Assembly (NCBI GenBank): GCA_964489525.1
Contig: CAZAYY010000003.1
Location: forward strand, 1-64,000
Length of the DNA stretch: 64,000 bases
DNA from: CAZAYY01 sp964489525
GTDB taxonomy: Bacteria; Chloroflexota; Anaerolineae; Anaerolineales; JABWBV01
Direction: 5' to 3'
Positions 50,208 through 58,885 of this stretch are shown here, piece by piece; position 1 is the stretch's first letter, and every line of letters begins with the position of its first letter. The translations under genes and the position numbers were made by a program. The notes under the pieces are model-generated. The model had not been told where the DNA came from. It worked only from the letters and a program-made list of their open reading frames with translations, and searched no databases.

Positions 50208-50966
50208 ATGTTGGAAAGAAATCAAATCATTCAAACCCTACGCGCTGCGCTGGAACCTCTGCCTTTTGTCAATGCCCTCTGGGAAGGCGGGGCCGCGGCC
50301 TTTAACCGGGTGGATACCTGGTCGGATATTGACCTGGTGGTAGATGCTGCCGATGAACAGGCCGGCGAGGTGCTGCCCATCGTGGAGCAAACCCTGGCAA
50401 GGCTGGGCACAATCGAACTGCAGTTTCGCACGCCCCAGGCCATTCTGGGCCTGCACAGCCAGGGTTTCTACCGCCTGGCTGAGGCTGGACCGTTCCTGGT
50501 GGTTGATTTTGCGGTGTTCCGCCACAGCACACCCGACAAGCTGTTAGATGTTGAAACCCATGGGGATATTATTGTGCATTTCGACAAAACTGGCGAAATT
50601 AAACCCCGCTCGTTGGACCAGGCTGACCTGCAAAACCGGTTGGCCGCCAGGGTAGAGAGCCTCAAAGTCACCTTTCCGCTGTTCCAACCCCTCATCTTAA
50701 AAGAAATCCATCGCGGCAACGCCATTGAGGCGCTGGCGTTTTACCAGGGGTTTGCCTTGCGCCCGTTGGTCGAACTGCTGCGGATGCGCTACTGTCCGGG
50801 TCGAGCCACCTTCCATACCCGCTATGTCTATTACGATTTGCCAATGGAAATCGTCCATGAGCTGGAAAGGCTCTTTTTTGTGCGCGACCTGCCGGACCTT
50901 GCCGAAAAACAAATCCAAATCGAAGCCTGGGTGGGGGAACTGCTGGCAAGCCAGGCCAAAAACTGA
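50208..50966 (+). CDS. nucleotidyltransferase-fold protein (aminoglycoside-adenylyltransferase-like)
   Basis: A 252-residue protein of the polymerase-beta nucleotidyltransferase superfamily. The signature is EGGAAAFNRVDTWSDIDLVV, with the two metal aspartates in SDIDL and a third acidic position likely in LVVDFAVF. The C-terminal half is helical, as in stand-alone transferases that modify small molecules. The ATG at 50208 has GGAGG six bases upstream; an ATG at 50196 overlaps that ribosome site and is rejected. The substrate is unknown; resistance to an aminoglycoside-like compound is only one possibility. Confidence 0.8.
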   Translation: MLERNQIIQTLRAALEPLPFVNALWEGGAAAFNRVDTWSDIDLVVDAADEQAGEVLPIVEQTLARLGTIELQFRTPQAILGLHSQGFYRLAEAGPFLVVDFAVFRHSTPDKLLDVETHGDIIVHFDKTGEIKPRSLDQADLQNRLAARVESLKVTFPLFQPLILKEIHRGNAIEALAFYQGFALRPLVELLRMRYCPGRATFHTRYVYYDLPMEIVHELERLFFVRDLPDLAEKQIQIEAWVGELLASQAKN

Positions 50967-50981
50967 ATTTGGGTAATTTGT

Positions 50982-51374
50982 TCAGCCAGTCTGGTAGCGC
51001 AATTTATTGGCTGCGGCTGCATCAAAGCTGTAATAATCGCAGGTTAGCTCTTCGCCAGGCTGAATGTCGCGAGCAGCCGCACAAGAATTGGCATCAAAGT
51101 TAACCACGTTGGGGTCGGCTGAGTGGTTCATGTGCTTGGAATGGTCACCGCAGAGAACAATCACCTGGCGGCCAAACTGGGTTTCCTCGTAGCCATAGAT
51201 GCTGAGGAATTCCTGCATGGCTTGGGGCAGGTTTGACAAATCATCCACAGGAATGCAGTTGTCTATGCGTTCGTCATAGACCCAGACGATGGCGCCGCAA
51301 GGAATCAATTCTGCTGCAAAACAGCCAACGCCGCTTATAGCACTTGGGCGAACCTTGGTGCGAACGGTAAGCAT
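50982..51374 (-). CDS. SET-domain protein (putative lysine methyltransferase)
   Basis: A 130-residue protein that is essentially one SET domain. It starts with SAISGVGCFAAELIPCGAIVW and has the pseudoknot motifs HMNHSADPNV and GEELTCDYYSFD, which bind SAM and form the lysine channel. There is no post-SET cysteine cluster. The open frame begins at 51398, but AGGAG lies eight bases before the ATG at 51374. It is convergent with the nucleotidyltransferase gene, 15 bases apart. Small bacterial SET proteins can methylate lysines of ribosomal or DNA-binding proteins; the target here is not indicated. Confidence 0.87.
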   Translation of the reverse strand: MLTVRTKVRPSAISGVGCFAAELIPCGAIVWVYDERIDNCIPVDDLSNLPQAMQEFLSIYGYEETQFGRQVIVLCGDHSKHMNHSADPNVVNFDANSCAAARDIQPGEELTCDYYSFDAAAANKLRYQTG

Positions 51375-51516
51375 ATATATCTCCTGAAAACGAGCCAAAA
51401 GAGGGGTGGAAAAGAAGTTGTGGGGTGGGGGTGAGGTGGGATGAGTTAAATTAGCTGAAAAAAGGATGGGGGAATTCGTACAACATCATACCATAACCCA
51501 AGCAAAACCGAAAAAG

Positions 51517-53040
51517 TCAGGCCAGCATCTGTATCTTGGGGCGGTACTGCAGGGCTTCGGCCAGGTGGGTGGTGCCAACGGCCTCGCTCCCGGCCAGGTC
51601 TGCAATCGTGCGGGCCAATTTGAGAATGCGGTGGTAGGCACGGGCTGAAAGCTGCAGCTGGTTCATGGCCGTTTTCATCAGGGTCTCGCTGGCGGTGTCG
51701 AGCTGGCAGTAGGTGCGAATCTGGCGGGGGCCCATGTCTGCATTGCTGGCAATGGTAGTCCCGGCAAAGCGCTCGCGCTGGCGCTGTCGAGCCGTCTCGA
51801 CCCTGTTCCGGATGGTTTCAGACGATTCTCCCAACCGGTTGGTGCTCAGTTTTTCATATTCCACCCGCGGCACCTCAATATGGATATCCATCCGGTCGAG
51901 CAGCGGGCCGGAAAGGCGCTTCTGGTACTTGGTAATTACCTGGTTGGAGCAGGTGCACTCCTTCACCGGGTCGCCATAATAGCCGCACGGGCAGGGGTTC
52001 ATCGCCCCAACCAGCATAAAATTCGCCGGAAAAGTGAGTGAACCCTGCGCCCGGCTGATGGTCACGGTTTTATCTTCAATCGGCTGGCGCATCACTTCAA
52101 GAACACGCGGCCCAAATTCGGGCAGTTCATCCAGGAAGAGCACGCCCCGGTGCGCCAGGGAAATTTCGCCCGGTTGGGGCCAGTTGCCGCCGCCCACCAA
52201 CCCGGCATGCGAGATGGTGTGGTGCGGGGAGCGGAAAGGCCGCCAGCGAATGAGCGGTGTCTCGGGGGGAAGCTGGTCGGCAATCGAGTAAATCCGGGTG
52301 ACATCCAGGGCTTCATCAATGCTCAACTGGGGCAAAATCCCCGGCAGCGCACGGGCCAGCAAGGTTTTTCCCGAACCGGGTGGGCCTACCATCAACAGGT
52401 TGTGTGCCCCGGCTGCGGCCACTTCTAAAGCGCGCTTTACATGCTCCTGTCCCTTGATTTCACGGAAATCGGTCAGCATATCGGGTGGTTCGGCTTCGCC
52501 ATCCAGCGGAACCTGCGCATCAATCGGAACCCTGCCATTCAAATGGTTAACCAGTTCGCCCAATGTTTGTACTGGAATTACTTCCAAACCCGGCACCAGG
52601 GCGGCTTCGGCGGCATCCACCGCCGGAACAAACAGGCGTTTGAAGCCGTGCTCGCGGGCGGTTGCGGCCATGGGCAGCACCCCGCGGGTGTGGCGCACCG
52701 AGCCATCCAGCGATAGCTCACCAATCACCATTGCCCCTTCCATGGAATTTGCCGAAATGAACCCATCCATCACCAATACACCCAGGGCAATCGGCAAATC
52801 GTAGGCCGGGCCTTCTTTGCGCACCGTGGCCGGGGCAAGGTTGACAACAATTCGATTGCGGGGGTAGGGCAGGCCAGTGTTCTTAATGGCCGCCTGGACA
52901 CGCTCGCGGCTTTCTTGCACACCCGCGTCGGGCAGGCCGACGATGGTCATCCCAGGCAAGCCCTGGCCGGTGTCCACTTCGACATCCACAATGACCCCCT
53001 CGAGGCCAATCACAGCACAAGATTGCACACATGCGAGCAT
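51517..53040 (-). CDS. YifB/ComM family Mg-chelatase-like AAA+ ATPase
   Basis: A 507-residue AAA+ protein. ComM is a hexameric helicase that promotes branch migration during natural transformation; YifB homologues are widespread. The N-terminal ChlI domain begins MLACVQSCAVIGLEGVIVDVEVDTG in two overlapping halves and includes GLPDAGVQESRERVQAAIKN. The AAA core has GPPGSGKTLLAR, a Walker B FLDELPEFG, and a cysteine cluster (CPCGYYGDPVKECTC) usual in the family. The frame is open to 53172, but the family always starts at this ATG. No Shine-Dalgarno precedes it, and a consensus promoter places the start site at or next to the ATG. Confidence 0.93.
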   Translation of the reverse strand: MLACVQSCAVIGLEGVIVDVEVDTGQGLPGMTIVGLPDAGVQESRERVQAAIKNTGLPYPRNRIVVNLAPATVRKEGPAYDLPIALGVLVMDGFISANSMEGAMVIGELSLDGSVRHTRGVLPMAATAREHGFKRLFVPAVDAAEAALVPGLEVIPVQTLGELVNHLNGRVPIDAQVPLDGEAEPPDMLTDFREIKGQEHVKRALEVAAAGAHNLLMVGPPGSGKTLLARALPGILPQLSIDEALDVTRIYSIADQLPPETPLIRWRPFRSPHHTISHAGLVGGGNWPQPGEISLAHRGVLFLDELPEFGPRVLEVMRQPIEDKTVTISRAQGSLTFPANFMLVGAMNPCPCGYYGDPVKECTCSNQVITKYQKRLSGPLLDRMDIHIEVPRVEYEKLSTNRLGESSETIRNRVETARQRQRERFAGTTIASNADMGPRQIRTYCQLDTASETLMKTAMNQLQLSARAYHRILKLARTIADLAGSEAVGTTHLAEALQYRPKIQMLA

Positions 53041-53046
53041 AGCATA

Positions 53047-53075
53047 AGTGTAGAAGTATGGTCTGATTCTGTCAA
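53047..53075 (-). promoter_or_regulatory. consensus promoter producing a probable leaderless yifB/comM mRNA
   Basis: On the minus strand TTGACA (53075-53070), 17 bases and TACACT (53052-53047). The ATG begins 7 bases after the -10 box, exactly where transcription should start, so the mRNA would have little or no leader. Confidence 0.75.
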
Positions 53076-53195
53076 GTGATAATTTAGCTGCGCTTGAAAA
53101 AGATCCGGTTTCAGGCAGGCATCCTGCAGATTTGCCAGATAACCCCACAATGCACGGGCGAATTTTCCCCAACCCAATAACTGGGAAGGATGACG

Positions 53196-53369
53196 ATGTT
53201 GGACTGCAGGCCCGAACCGATCCTGGCCGACCAGGATTACCCGGGTTGTGACCGTACGCTGGTTGATATCCCCCTGTTTTCGTACTACAATAAGATTAAC
53301 GGTAAACGCACTGTATTTTTAGCAGGGGGAAATGAGGCGGGTTTGCTGGCTGATACCGGGCCATTGTGA
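53196..53369 (+). CDS. doubtful small ORF, 57 codons
   Basis: An ATG with AAGGA five bases upstream opens a 57-residue frame (MLDCRPEPILADQDYPGC onward, ending LLADTGPL). It matches no family I know and contains a strong promoter for the next gene (53263-53291). It may be a remnant or chance frame. Confidence 0.25.
   Translation: MLDCRPEPILADQDYPGCDRTLVDIPLFSYYNKINGKRTVFLAGGNEAGLLADTGPL
53263..53291 (+). promoter_or_regulatory. sigma70-type promoter of the GNAT/acyl-CoA-synthetase gene
   Basis: TTGATA (53263-53268), 17 bases and TACAAT (53286-53291). The start site is expected near 53298, about 103 bases before the ATG. Confidence 0.65.
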
Positions 53370-53400
53370 ACCTGGATAGGGGAATGATTTGGAGTATGAA

Positions 53401-56121
53401 ATGACCACTTCGCCTGTTACCACAAAACAATCTGAAAACCAACGATTTAACCCGGTCGAGGCAGAGGCTGTTTTACGGGATGGCACCATCGTCCAGGTGC
53501 GCCCGGTAAGCCCTGATGACCAAACCCTTCTGAATGGCTTTGTTAAATCCCTTTCCGAAAAATCTTTTGGACTACGCTTTCCTGGTATAAAGAAAAACAC
53601 CCCGGTGGTTCAAACGCTGATTCCCACCCCGGACCAGTTTGCGATACTTGCCATCTGCCAGGGAACCGTCATTGGTCATGCCATTTACACCATCACTGCA
53701 CCCGATAAAGCCGAACATTCCCTGGTAGTAACAGACGCATACCAAAACAAAGGGCTGGGAAAAATCCTGCTCAGGCAGCTTATCGAAGCGGCAATTCTGG
53801 TTGGAATTACCGAATTTGAAGCCCATGTATCCCCTGAAAACGCACCCATTTTACGCAGTGTGAGCCAATTAGGCTTTCCTACGGTTTTAAAAAGTGGGCC
53901 GGGATCCATCCATGTAGCCTTCCCTGCTTCGCTTCTGCCAGAAGCCCAGGCGCGATTCGATCAGCGCGAAGCCGACGCCGCAAACACTGCCATGCAAAAA
54001 TTCTTTAACCCGCGTGGAATCGCTGTCATCGGGGCTTCACGTGAACGGGGCGGCATCAGCGGGGAAATCTTCCGGAATATTCTGGATGCCGGGTTTCAGG
54101 GACCCGTCTATCCTGTCAATGCCAAATCGGATGTGGTCCAATCTGTGGTGGCTTATCGCTCGGTGTTGGACTGTCCTGGGCCTGTGGACCTCGCGTTGAT
54201 CGTGGTACCCACAAAAGCGGTCCTGCCGGTTGCCAGGGAATGCGCCCAAAAAGGGGTGAGTGCCCTTGTGGTGATTTCGGCCGGTTTTGCAGAGGTAAAC
54301 CAGGCCGGCGCCTTGCTCCAAAAAGAATTGATGGAGGTATGCCGTGAGGCCGGAATGCGCCTGATAGGCCCCAACTGCATGGGGATTATTAACACCGACC
54401 CAAAGGTGCGCCTCAATGGGCAGTTTTCATCCTTCAAGCCAATCCCTGGAAAAATTGGTTTTCTTTCGCAGTCGGGTGCGCTGGGAATTGCAATTATTGA
54501 TTACGCCAGTCGTCTTGGGTTGGGCATGTCCACTTTTGTTTCTGTGGGTAATAAGGCAGACATCTCCGGCAATGACCTGATCCAATACTGGGAAAGGGAC
54601 GAAAACACCGACCTGATTTTGCTCTATCTCGAATCGTTTGGAAACCCAAGAAAGTTTTCGCGAATTGCCCGTAAGACGGGTAGAAAAAAACCGATCATCG
54701 CGGTCAAAGGCGGGCGTTCAACTGCCGGGTTTCGGGCAACCCAATCACATACGGGCGCGCTTGTTGCCGCTTCAGATGTGACTGTGGATGCTCTGTTTCG
54801 CCAGGCGGGCGTAATTCGCACAGATACCCTGGCCGAAATGTTCGATATCGCAACTTTCCTGACCACCCAACCCGTTCCAAAAGGGGACCGGGTTGGGATT
54901 ATCAGCAACGCGGGTGGTGCAGGAATTCTGGCGGCAGATGCCTGCGAAGCCCTCGGACTTCAAGTCCCAGAATTGTCGCCCAAAGCTCAGGCTGAACTCC
55001 AAAGTTTTCTGTCTGCTGCAGCGGGGGTAAAAAACCCCGTGGACATGGTTGCCTCGGCTTCGCCGGACGATTATGCACGTGCCATCCGGGCAGTGGCAAG
55101 CGACTCGAACATCGATGCCATTATTGTCAATTTTATCCCGCCAATTGCGGTCCACCCCGAAGAGATTGCAGAAAAGATTCTCAAGGCAGCCCGTGAAATT
55201 GAAGGGCGTATTCCGATCGTCAGCACGTTTATGGCCTATCATGGTGTATCCGAAATCCTTTCTGATGGACAATGCCGTATCCCATCTTATCCTTTCCCGG
55301 AGGCGGCTGCGGGTGCGCTGGCCCACGGGGTACAGTATGGCAAATGGCTGGCAAAAACCGAAGGCAGTTTGCCAGCTTTCCCGGATATCCGAAGGGAGGA
55401 TGCAGTCGCCATTGTGGCGCGGGCTTTGCGCGATGGTGAACGCTGGCTGGCACCCGATGAAATTGAAAGTCTTTTCCAATGCTATGGCATTCCTTTGGTC
55501 AAAACAGTGCGTGCCCCAGGGCCGCATCAAGCAGGCAAAATCGCCAGGGAAATGGGGGGGCAGGTGGTTCTCAAAGCCGTTGCGCCCGGTTTGGTCCATA
55601 AAACTGAAGCAGGGGCGATTCGCCTGGCACTTACCGGGGAAGATGAAACCAGGAAGGCAGCAGAAGAGATGCTGACAAATTTAACCGCTGCTGGATTGAT
55701 AGATATCAGCTTCATTCTCCAACCCATGATTCCTTCAGGGGTAGAGATGATCGTTGGGGTTACCCATGACCCTGTTTTTGGCCCCATCATGTTGATTGGG
55801 GCGGGCGGGGTTTTTGTTGAACTGCTTAAAGATGTTTCCGTGCGCATTACGCCCCTCACGGGTCAAGATGTCCATGAGATGCTCCATGCGCTTAAAACGT
55901 TTCCGCTTCTTGCCGGATACCGGGGTGGACCTCACTATGATGTCAATACCCTGGAAGAAATCGCATTAAGGGTAAGTGCCCTGGTTGAAGATATCTCTGA
56001 AATTGGGGAACTGGATCTCAACCCGGTGATTGTACTGCCCAAAGGGAAAGGGGTTTGCGTGGTTGACGCCCGTGTTCGTGTGGCGGAAACGCTTCCCCCT
56101 ACGCTTGAAAAATCAGCGTGA
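53401..56121 (+). CDS. GNAT acetyltransferase fused to an NDP-forming acyl-CoA synthetase (Pat-like)
   Basis: A 906-residue protein. Residues 25-165 are a GNAT domain (VTDAYQNKGLGKILLRQL is the acetyl-CoA pyrophosphate loop). A CoA-binding domain (FNPRGIAVIGASRERGGISG), a succinyl-CoA-ligase-like domain (GPNCMGIINT, LSQSGALG) and a C-terminal ATP-grasp (about 680-900, KAVAPGLVHKTEAGAI) follow. Protein acetyltransferases of the Pat family have the same parts, in some lineages with GNAT first. The phospho-histidine position of ADP-forming acyl-CoA synthetases is kept here (H450 in SHTGAL), so the synthetase half may be catalytic and not only a sensor. The ATG at 53401 has GGAG six bases upstream; the frame starts with a TTG at 53389 that overlaps that site. 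The substrate may be acetyl-CoA synthetase or another enzyme, which is not shown. Confidence 0.88.
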   Translation: MTTSPVTTKQSENQRFNPVEAEAVLRDGTIVQVRPVSPDDQTLLNGFVKSLSEKSFGLRFPGIKKNTPVVQTLIPTPDQFAILAICQGTVIGHAIYTITAPDKAEHSLVVTDAYQNKGLGKILLRQLIEAAILVGITEFEAHVSPENAPILRSVSQLGFPTVLKSGPGSIHVAFPASLLPEAQARFDQREADAANTAMQKFFNPRGIAVIGASRERGGISGEIFRNILDAGFQGPVYPVNAKSDVVQSVVAYRSVLDCPGPVDLALIVVPTKAVLPVARECAQKGVSALVVISAGFAEVNQAGALLQKELMEVCREAGMRLIGPNCMGIINTDPKVRLNGQFSSFKPIPGKIGFLSQSGALGIAIIDYASRLGLGMSTFVSVGNKADISGNDLIQYWERDENTDLILLYLESFGNPRKFSRIARKTGRKKPIIAVKGGRSTAGFRATQSHTGALVAASDVTVDALFRQAGVIRTDTLAEMFDIATFLTTQPVPKGDRVGIISNAGGAGILAADACEALGLQVPELSPKAQAELQSFLSAAAGVKNPVDMVASASPDDYARAIRAVASDSNIDAIIVNFIPPIAVHPEEIAEKILKAAREIEGRIPIVSTFMAYHGVSEILSDGQCRIPSYPFPEAAAGALAHGVQYGKWLAKTEGSLPAFPDIRREDAVAIVARALRDGERWLAPDEIESLFQCYGIPLVKTVRAPGPHQAGKIAREMGGQVVLKAVAPGLVHKTEAGAIRLALTGEDETRKAAEEMLTNLTAAGLIDISFILQPMIPSGVEMIVGVTHDPVFGPIMLIGAGGVFVELLKDVSVRITPLTGQDVHEMLHALKTFPLLAGYRGGPHYDVNTLEEIALRVSALVEDISEIGELDLNPVIVLPKGKGVCVVDARVRVAETLPPTLEKSA

Positions 56122-56228
56122 TTTTGTCACAGCTCAGCCCCCCAACTGGCCCGAAAAGCCCAAAATTCAGGAGGACTTAATTGAGCTCCCTTTTTTTGCC
56201 CACCCACAGCGCCAGCGGTTACATCATT

Positions 56229-56257
56229 TTTACATAGATTGAGTACAATACTATTAC
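56229..56257 (+). promoter_or_regulatory. candidate promoter of ridA
   Basis: TTTACA (56229-56234), 17 bases and TATTAC (56252-56257). The start site is near 56264 with a 37-nt leader. A TACAAT at 56244-56249 is an alternative -10. Confidence 0.45.
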
Positions 56258-56300
56258 TATCCAAAATCCAAAATCCACTACCCCACGAAAGGAATCTCCC

Positions 56301-56684
56301 ATGACGAAACAACCCATTTTTGCTCCCAAAGCCCCCCAGGCCATTGGCCCCTATTCCCCCGGCGTCCGGTTCGGCAGCTTCGTTTTCACCGCCGGGCAGG
56401 TGGGCATCTTGCGCGAAACTGGCGAAATGGTAGAAGGCATCGAAGCGCAAAGCCGCCAGGTGCTGCTCAACCTGCAAAACGTGCTTGAAACGGCTGGCTC
56501 ATCCATGGCACAGGTGGTCAAAACCACCGTATACCTGCGCGACATGGCCGATTTTGCGGCGATGAACGCCATTTATGCCGAGTTTTTCCCGGAACCCTTC
56601 CCCGCCCGAACCACGGTGGCGGTTTTGGGCCTGCCACGAAATGCCCTGGTCGAAATCGAAGCCATTGCCATCATTCCTGAATAA
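56301..56684 (+). CDS. ridA: RidA family enamine/imine deaminase
   Basis: A 127-residue cytoplasmic protein that hydrolyses reactive 2-aminoacrylate-type enamines released by PLP enzymes. It has the family layout: AIGPYSPGVRFGSFVFTAGQVG at the N-terminus, the arginine that holds the substrate carboxylate (R103 in FPARTTVAV), and a terminal VEIEAIAIIP. The length is normal. AAAGGA lies before the ATG. The next gene, a response regulator, begins 57 bases downstream and could be partly co-transcribed. Confidence 0.93.
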   Translation: MTKQPIFAPKAPQAIGPYSPGVRFGSFVFTAGQVGILRETGEMVEGIEAQSRQVLLNLQNVLETAGSSMAQVVKTTVYLRDMADFAAMNAIYAEFFPEPFPARTTVAVLGLPRNALVEIEAIAIIPE

Positions 56685-56741
56685 ACCAACCGGGCAAAGC
56701 GCAGACAACGCCTGCCAAACCGCCCCAAAACAAGGTGAACC

Positions 56742-57434
56742 ATGGCCGGAGAGCTGATTTTACTTGTGGATGACGAACCGAATATCACCCAACTGGCCCG
56801 CCTGTACCTGGAGCGAGAGGGATTCCAGGTGCATGCAGTGGGCGATGGCAAAAGTGCCCTGCGGGAGGTGACCAACCGCCAGCCGGCCCTGGTCGTTTTA
56901 GACATCATGCTGCCCCAAATGGACGGCTTTGAGGTGTGCCGCCAACTACGGGCGCAGGACAATCTCGTCCCGATTTTGATGCTCACAGCTCGCGATGACG
57001 ACTTTGACAAAATTGTCGGGCTGGAACTGGGCGCAGATGACTACATGACCAAGCCCTTTAATCCACGCGAACTGGTGGCACGGGTGAAGGCCATACTGCG
57101 GCGCGGCGAACGCATCACTCGCACTGCCACCGAATCTGCCACCCGGCTGGCACAGCTGGAAGTGGACCCCGCCCGGCGAGAAGTGCGCGCCGCCGGCCAG
57201 GTTGTGGAACTGCGCACCCAGGAATTTGAGCTTTTGATGGTTTTCTTAAAGCACAAAGGGTTGGTGCTCAGCCGAGAACAGCTTTTGCAGCATGCCTGGG
57301 GCTACGATTTCTTCGGCCAAACCCGCACAGTGGATGTGCATGTGGCCCATCTGCGCAAAAAAATTACCCAAAGCGGGGTATCCATTGAAACGGTGACCGG
57401 TGTGGGTTACAAACTGGTTGCGGAAGAGGGCTGA
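56742..57434 (+). CDS. OmpR/PhoB-type response regulator
   Basis: A 230-residue DNA-binding regulator. The receiver domain has acidic residues VDDE, phospho-acceptor D54 (LDIMLPQMDG) and KPFNPREL. The winged-helix C-terminus has LRTQEFELLMVFLKHKGLVLSREQLL and RTVDVHVAHLRKKI. AAGGTGAACC provides a ribosome site. The stop codon overlaps the start of the histidine kinase by one base (TGATG), so the two-component pair is translationally coupled. The kinase is in turn coupled to a glycosyltransferase, suggesting control of cell-surface polysaccharide. Confidence 0.94.
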   Translation: MAGELILLVDDEPNITQLARLYLEREGFQVHAVGDGKSALREVTNRQPALVVLDIMLPQMDGFEVCRQLRAQDNLVPILMLTARDDDFDKIVGLELGADDYMTKPFNPRELVARVKAILRRGERITRTATESATRLAQLEVDPARREVRAAGQVVELRTQEFELLMVFLKHKGLVLSREQLLQHAWGYDFFGQTRTVDVHVAHLRKKITQSGVSIETVTGVGYKLVAEEG

Positions 57435-58885
57435 TGTTCCGCTCCTTGCGCGCCCGGCTGACCCTCACCTACGGGGTGATCATTCTCATTGTTCTGGTGG
57501 GTTCGTTGAGCATCCTGGTGCTGGTGGCCCGCAGCCTGCCAGAGCGACAGGTAACCACCCGGCTGCAGCAGGCGGTTACGGTTTTGCTGAACCAGGCAAC
57601 GATTGAACCCGGCCAGGTCGTGCCCAGCCTGCGCCAGCAGCTGGTTCTCGAACGGGCAGATCAAAATTTTGACGCCCGCATCCTGATTACCGATAAAAAT
57701 GGTAAAGTAATCTATGACAGCCGCAGCCTGACAGAAAATGCGTTGGAGGCGATTTCCCTGCCAGCCCGGTTGAGCACCGTGGCGCGCTTTCTGGCGAATG
57801 GCCTGTTTCGCGATGAAGGCGGTAAGGTTTGGATGTATGCCGCCCGGCAGCTCAGCCCGGACCATTTCCTGGTGGCGGCTTCTTTACGCCCCGTATTAAA
57901 CTGGCGGACCATTTTCAACGATGACCTACTGCTGCCCCTGGTGCGCGCCACCATCCTGGCGTTTGCCCTGGCGCTGCTGCTTTCGTTGTGGATGTCGCGT
58001 TGGGTCTCAGCGCCATTACAGCAAATTGCCAGCGCGGCCCGTTCTGTGGCTGAAGGCGAATATCAACCCATCACCGTCCAAGGACCGGCGGAGGTAGATA
58101 ACCTGGCCCATGCCTTTAATGAGATGGTCCATCGGGTGCAAAGCAGCCAACAATCGCAGCGCGACTTTGTGGCCAACGTTTCCCACGAACTTAAGACCCC
58201 GCTGACATCTGTCCAGGGCTTTGCCCAGGCCCTGATGGACGGCACCGTGGACGACCAGGCCGGCATCCAACAGGCAGCCGGGGTAATTTATGCCGAGGCT
58301 GGCAGGATGCACCGCATGGTGGTGGATTTGCTCGAACTGGCCCGGTTGGACAGCGGCGCAGAAGCCCTCCAGCGCCGTTCATTGGATCTAACCATTCTGC
58401 TCGAGCAGTTGGTGGAGCGTTTTGGCCCGCAGGCTCGCTCCGCCCAGGTTAGCCTGAAACTGGAAACCAACCCAATGCCTGCGATGTTGGGCGATGGCGA
58501 CCGGCTGGTGCAGGTGTTCAACAACCTGGTGGATAATGCCTTGAAACATACCCCCGCCGGGGGCGAACTGGTAATCACCACCACAAAAGAAGAAGGTTGG
58601 GCCTGCATAACTTTTAAAGATTCTGGCCCTGGCATTCCATATGAAGACCAACAGCGCATCTTCGAACGTTTTTACCAGGTAGACAAAGCCCGGCCAGGCG
58701 GCAGCAGCCGGGGCATTGGGCTGGGCCTATCGATTGCGGCTGAAATTATTCGGGCACATAACGGTCAAATTTCCGTATCCAGCCAACCCGGCCAGGGCAG
58801 CGTTTTTGTGGTAAAACTTCCCTTGATTCTGCCAGACGATACCACCCAAAACTTGCGTAAATCCACCCGCAAATCAATTTTCTGA
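57434..58885 (+). CDS. sensor histidine kinase (HAMP, HisKA, HATPase)
   Basis: A 483-residue membrane kinase. Transmembrane helices near residues 10-32 and about 170-190 flank an extracytoplasmic sensing region. A HAMP domain (WVSAPLQQIASAARSVAEGEY) follows, then HisKA with FVANVSHELKTPLTSVQGF (H251) and HATPase (NNLVDNALKHTP, DSGPGIP, GGSSRGIGLGLSIA). It is the cognate partner of the overlapping response regulator. Its stop overlaps the start of the GT2 gene (TGATG at 58883-58887). Confidence 0.94.
   Translation: MFRSLRARLTLTYGVIILIVLVGSLSILVLVARSLPERQVTTRLQQAVTVLLNQATIEPGQVVPSLRQQLVLERADQNFDARILITDKNGKVIYDSRSLTENALEAISLPARLSTVARFLANGLFRDEGGKVWMYAARQLSPDHFLVAASLRPVLNWRTIFNDDLLLPLVRATILAFALALLLSLWMSRWVSAPLQQIASAARSVAEGEYQPITVQGPAEVDNLAHAFNEMVHRVQSSQQSQRDFVANVSHELKTPLTSVQGFAQALMDGTVDDQAGIQQAAGVIYAEAGRMHRMVVDLLELARLDSGAEALQRRSLDLTILLEQLVERFGPQARSAQVSLKLETNPMPAMLGDGDRLVQVFNNLVDNALKHTPAGGELVITTTKEEGWACITFKDSGPGIPYEDQQRIFERFYQVDKARPGGSSRGIGLGLSIAAEIIRAHNGQISVSSQPGQGSVFVVKLPLILPDDTTQNLRKSTRKSIF

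Larger units (their letters stand above)
53041..53400. other. divergent intergenic region, 360 bases
   Basis: It carries two strong promoters pointing away from each other (53047-53075 minus and 53263-53291 plus) and a doubtful 57-codon frame. The leader of the plus transcript would be about 103 nt. No known RNA motif is recognised. Confidence 0.6.
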
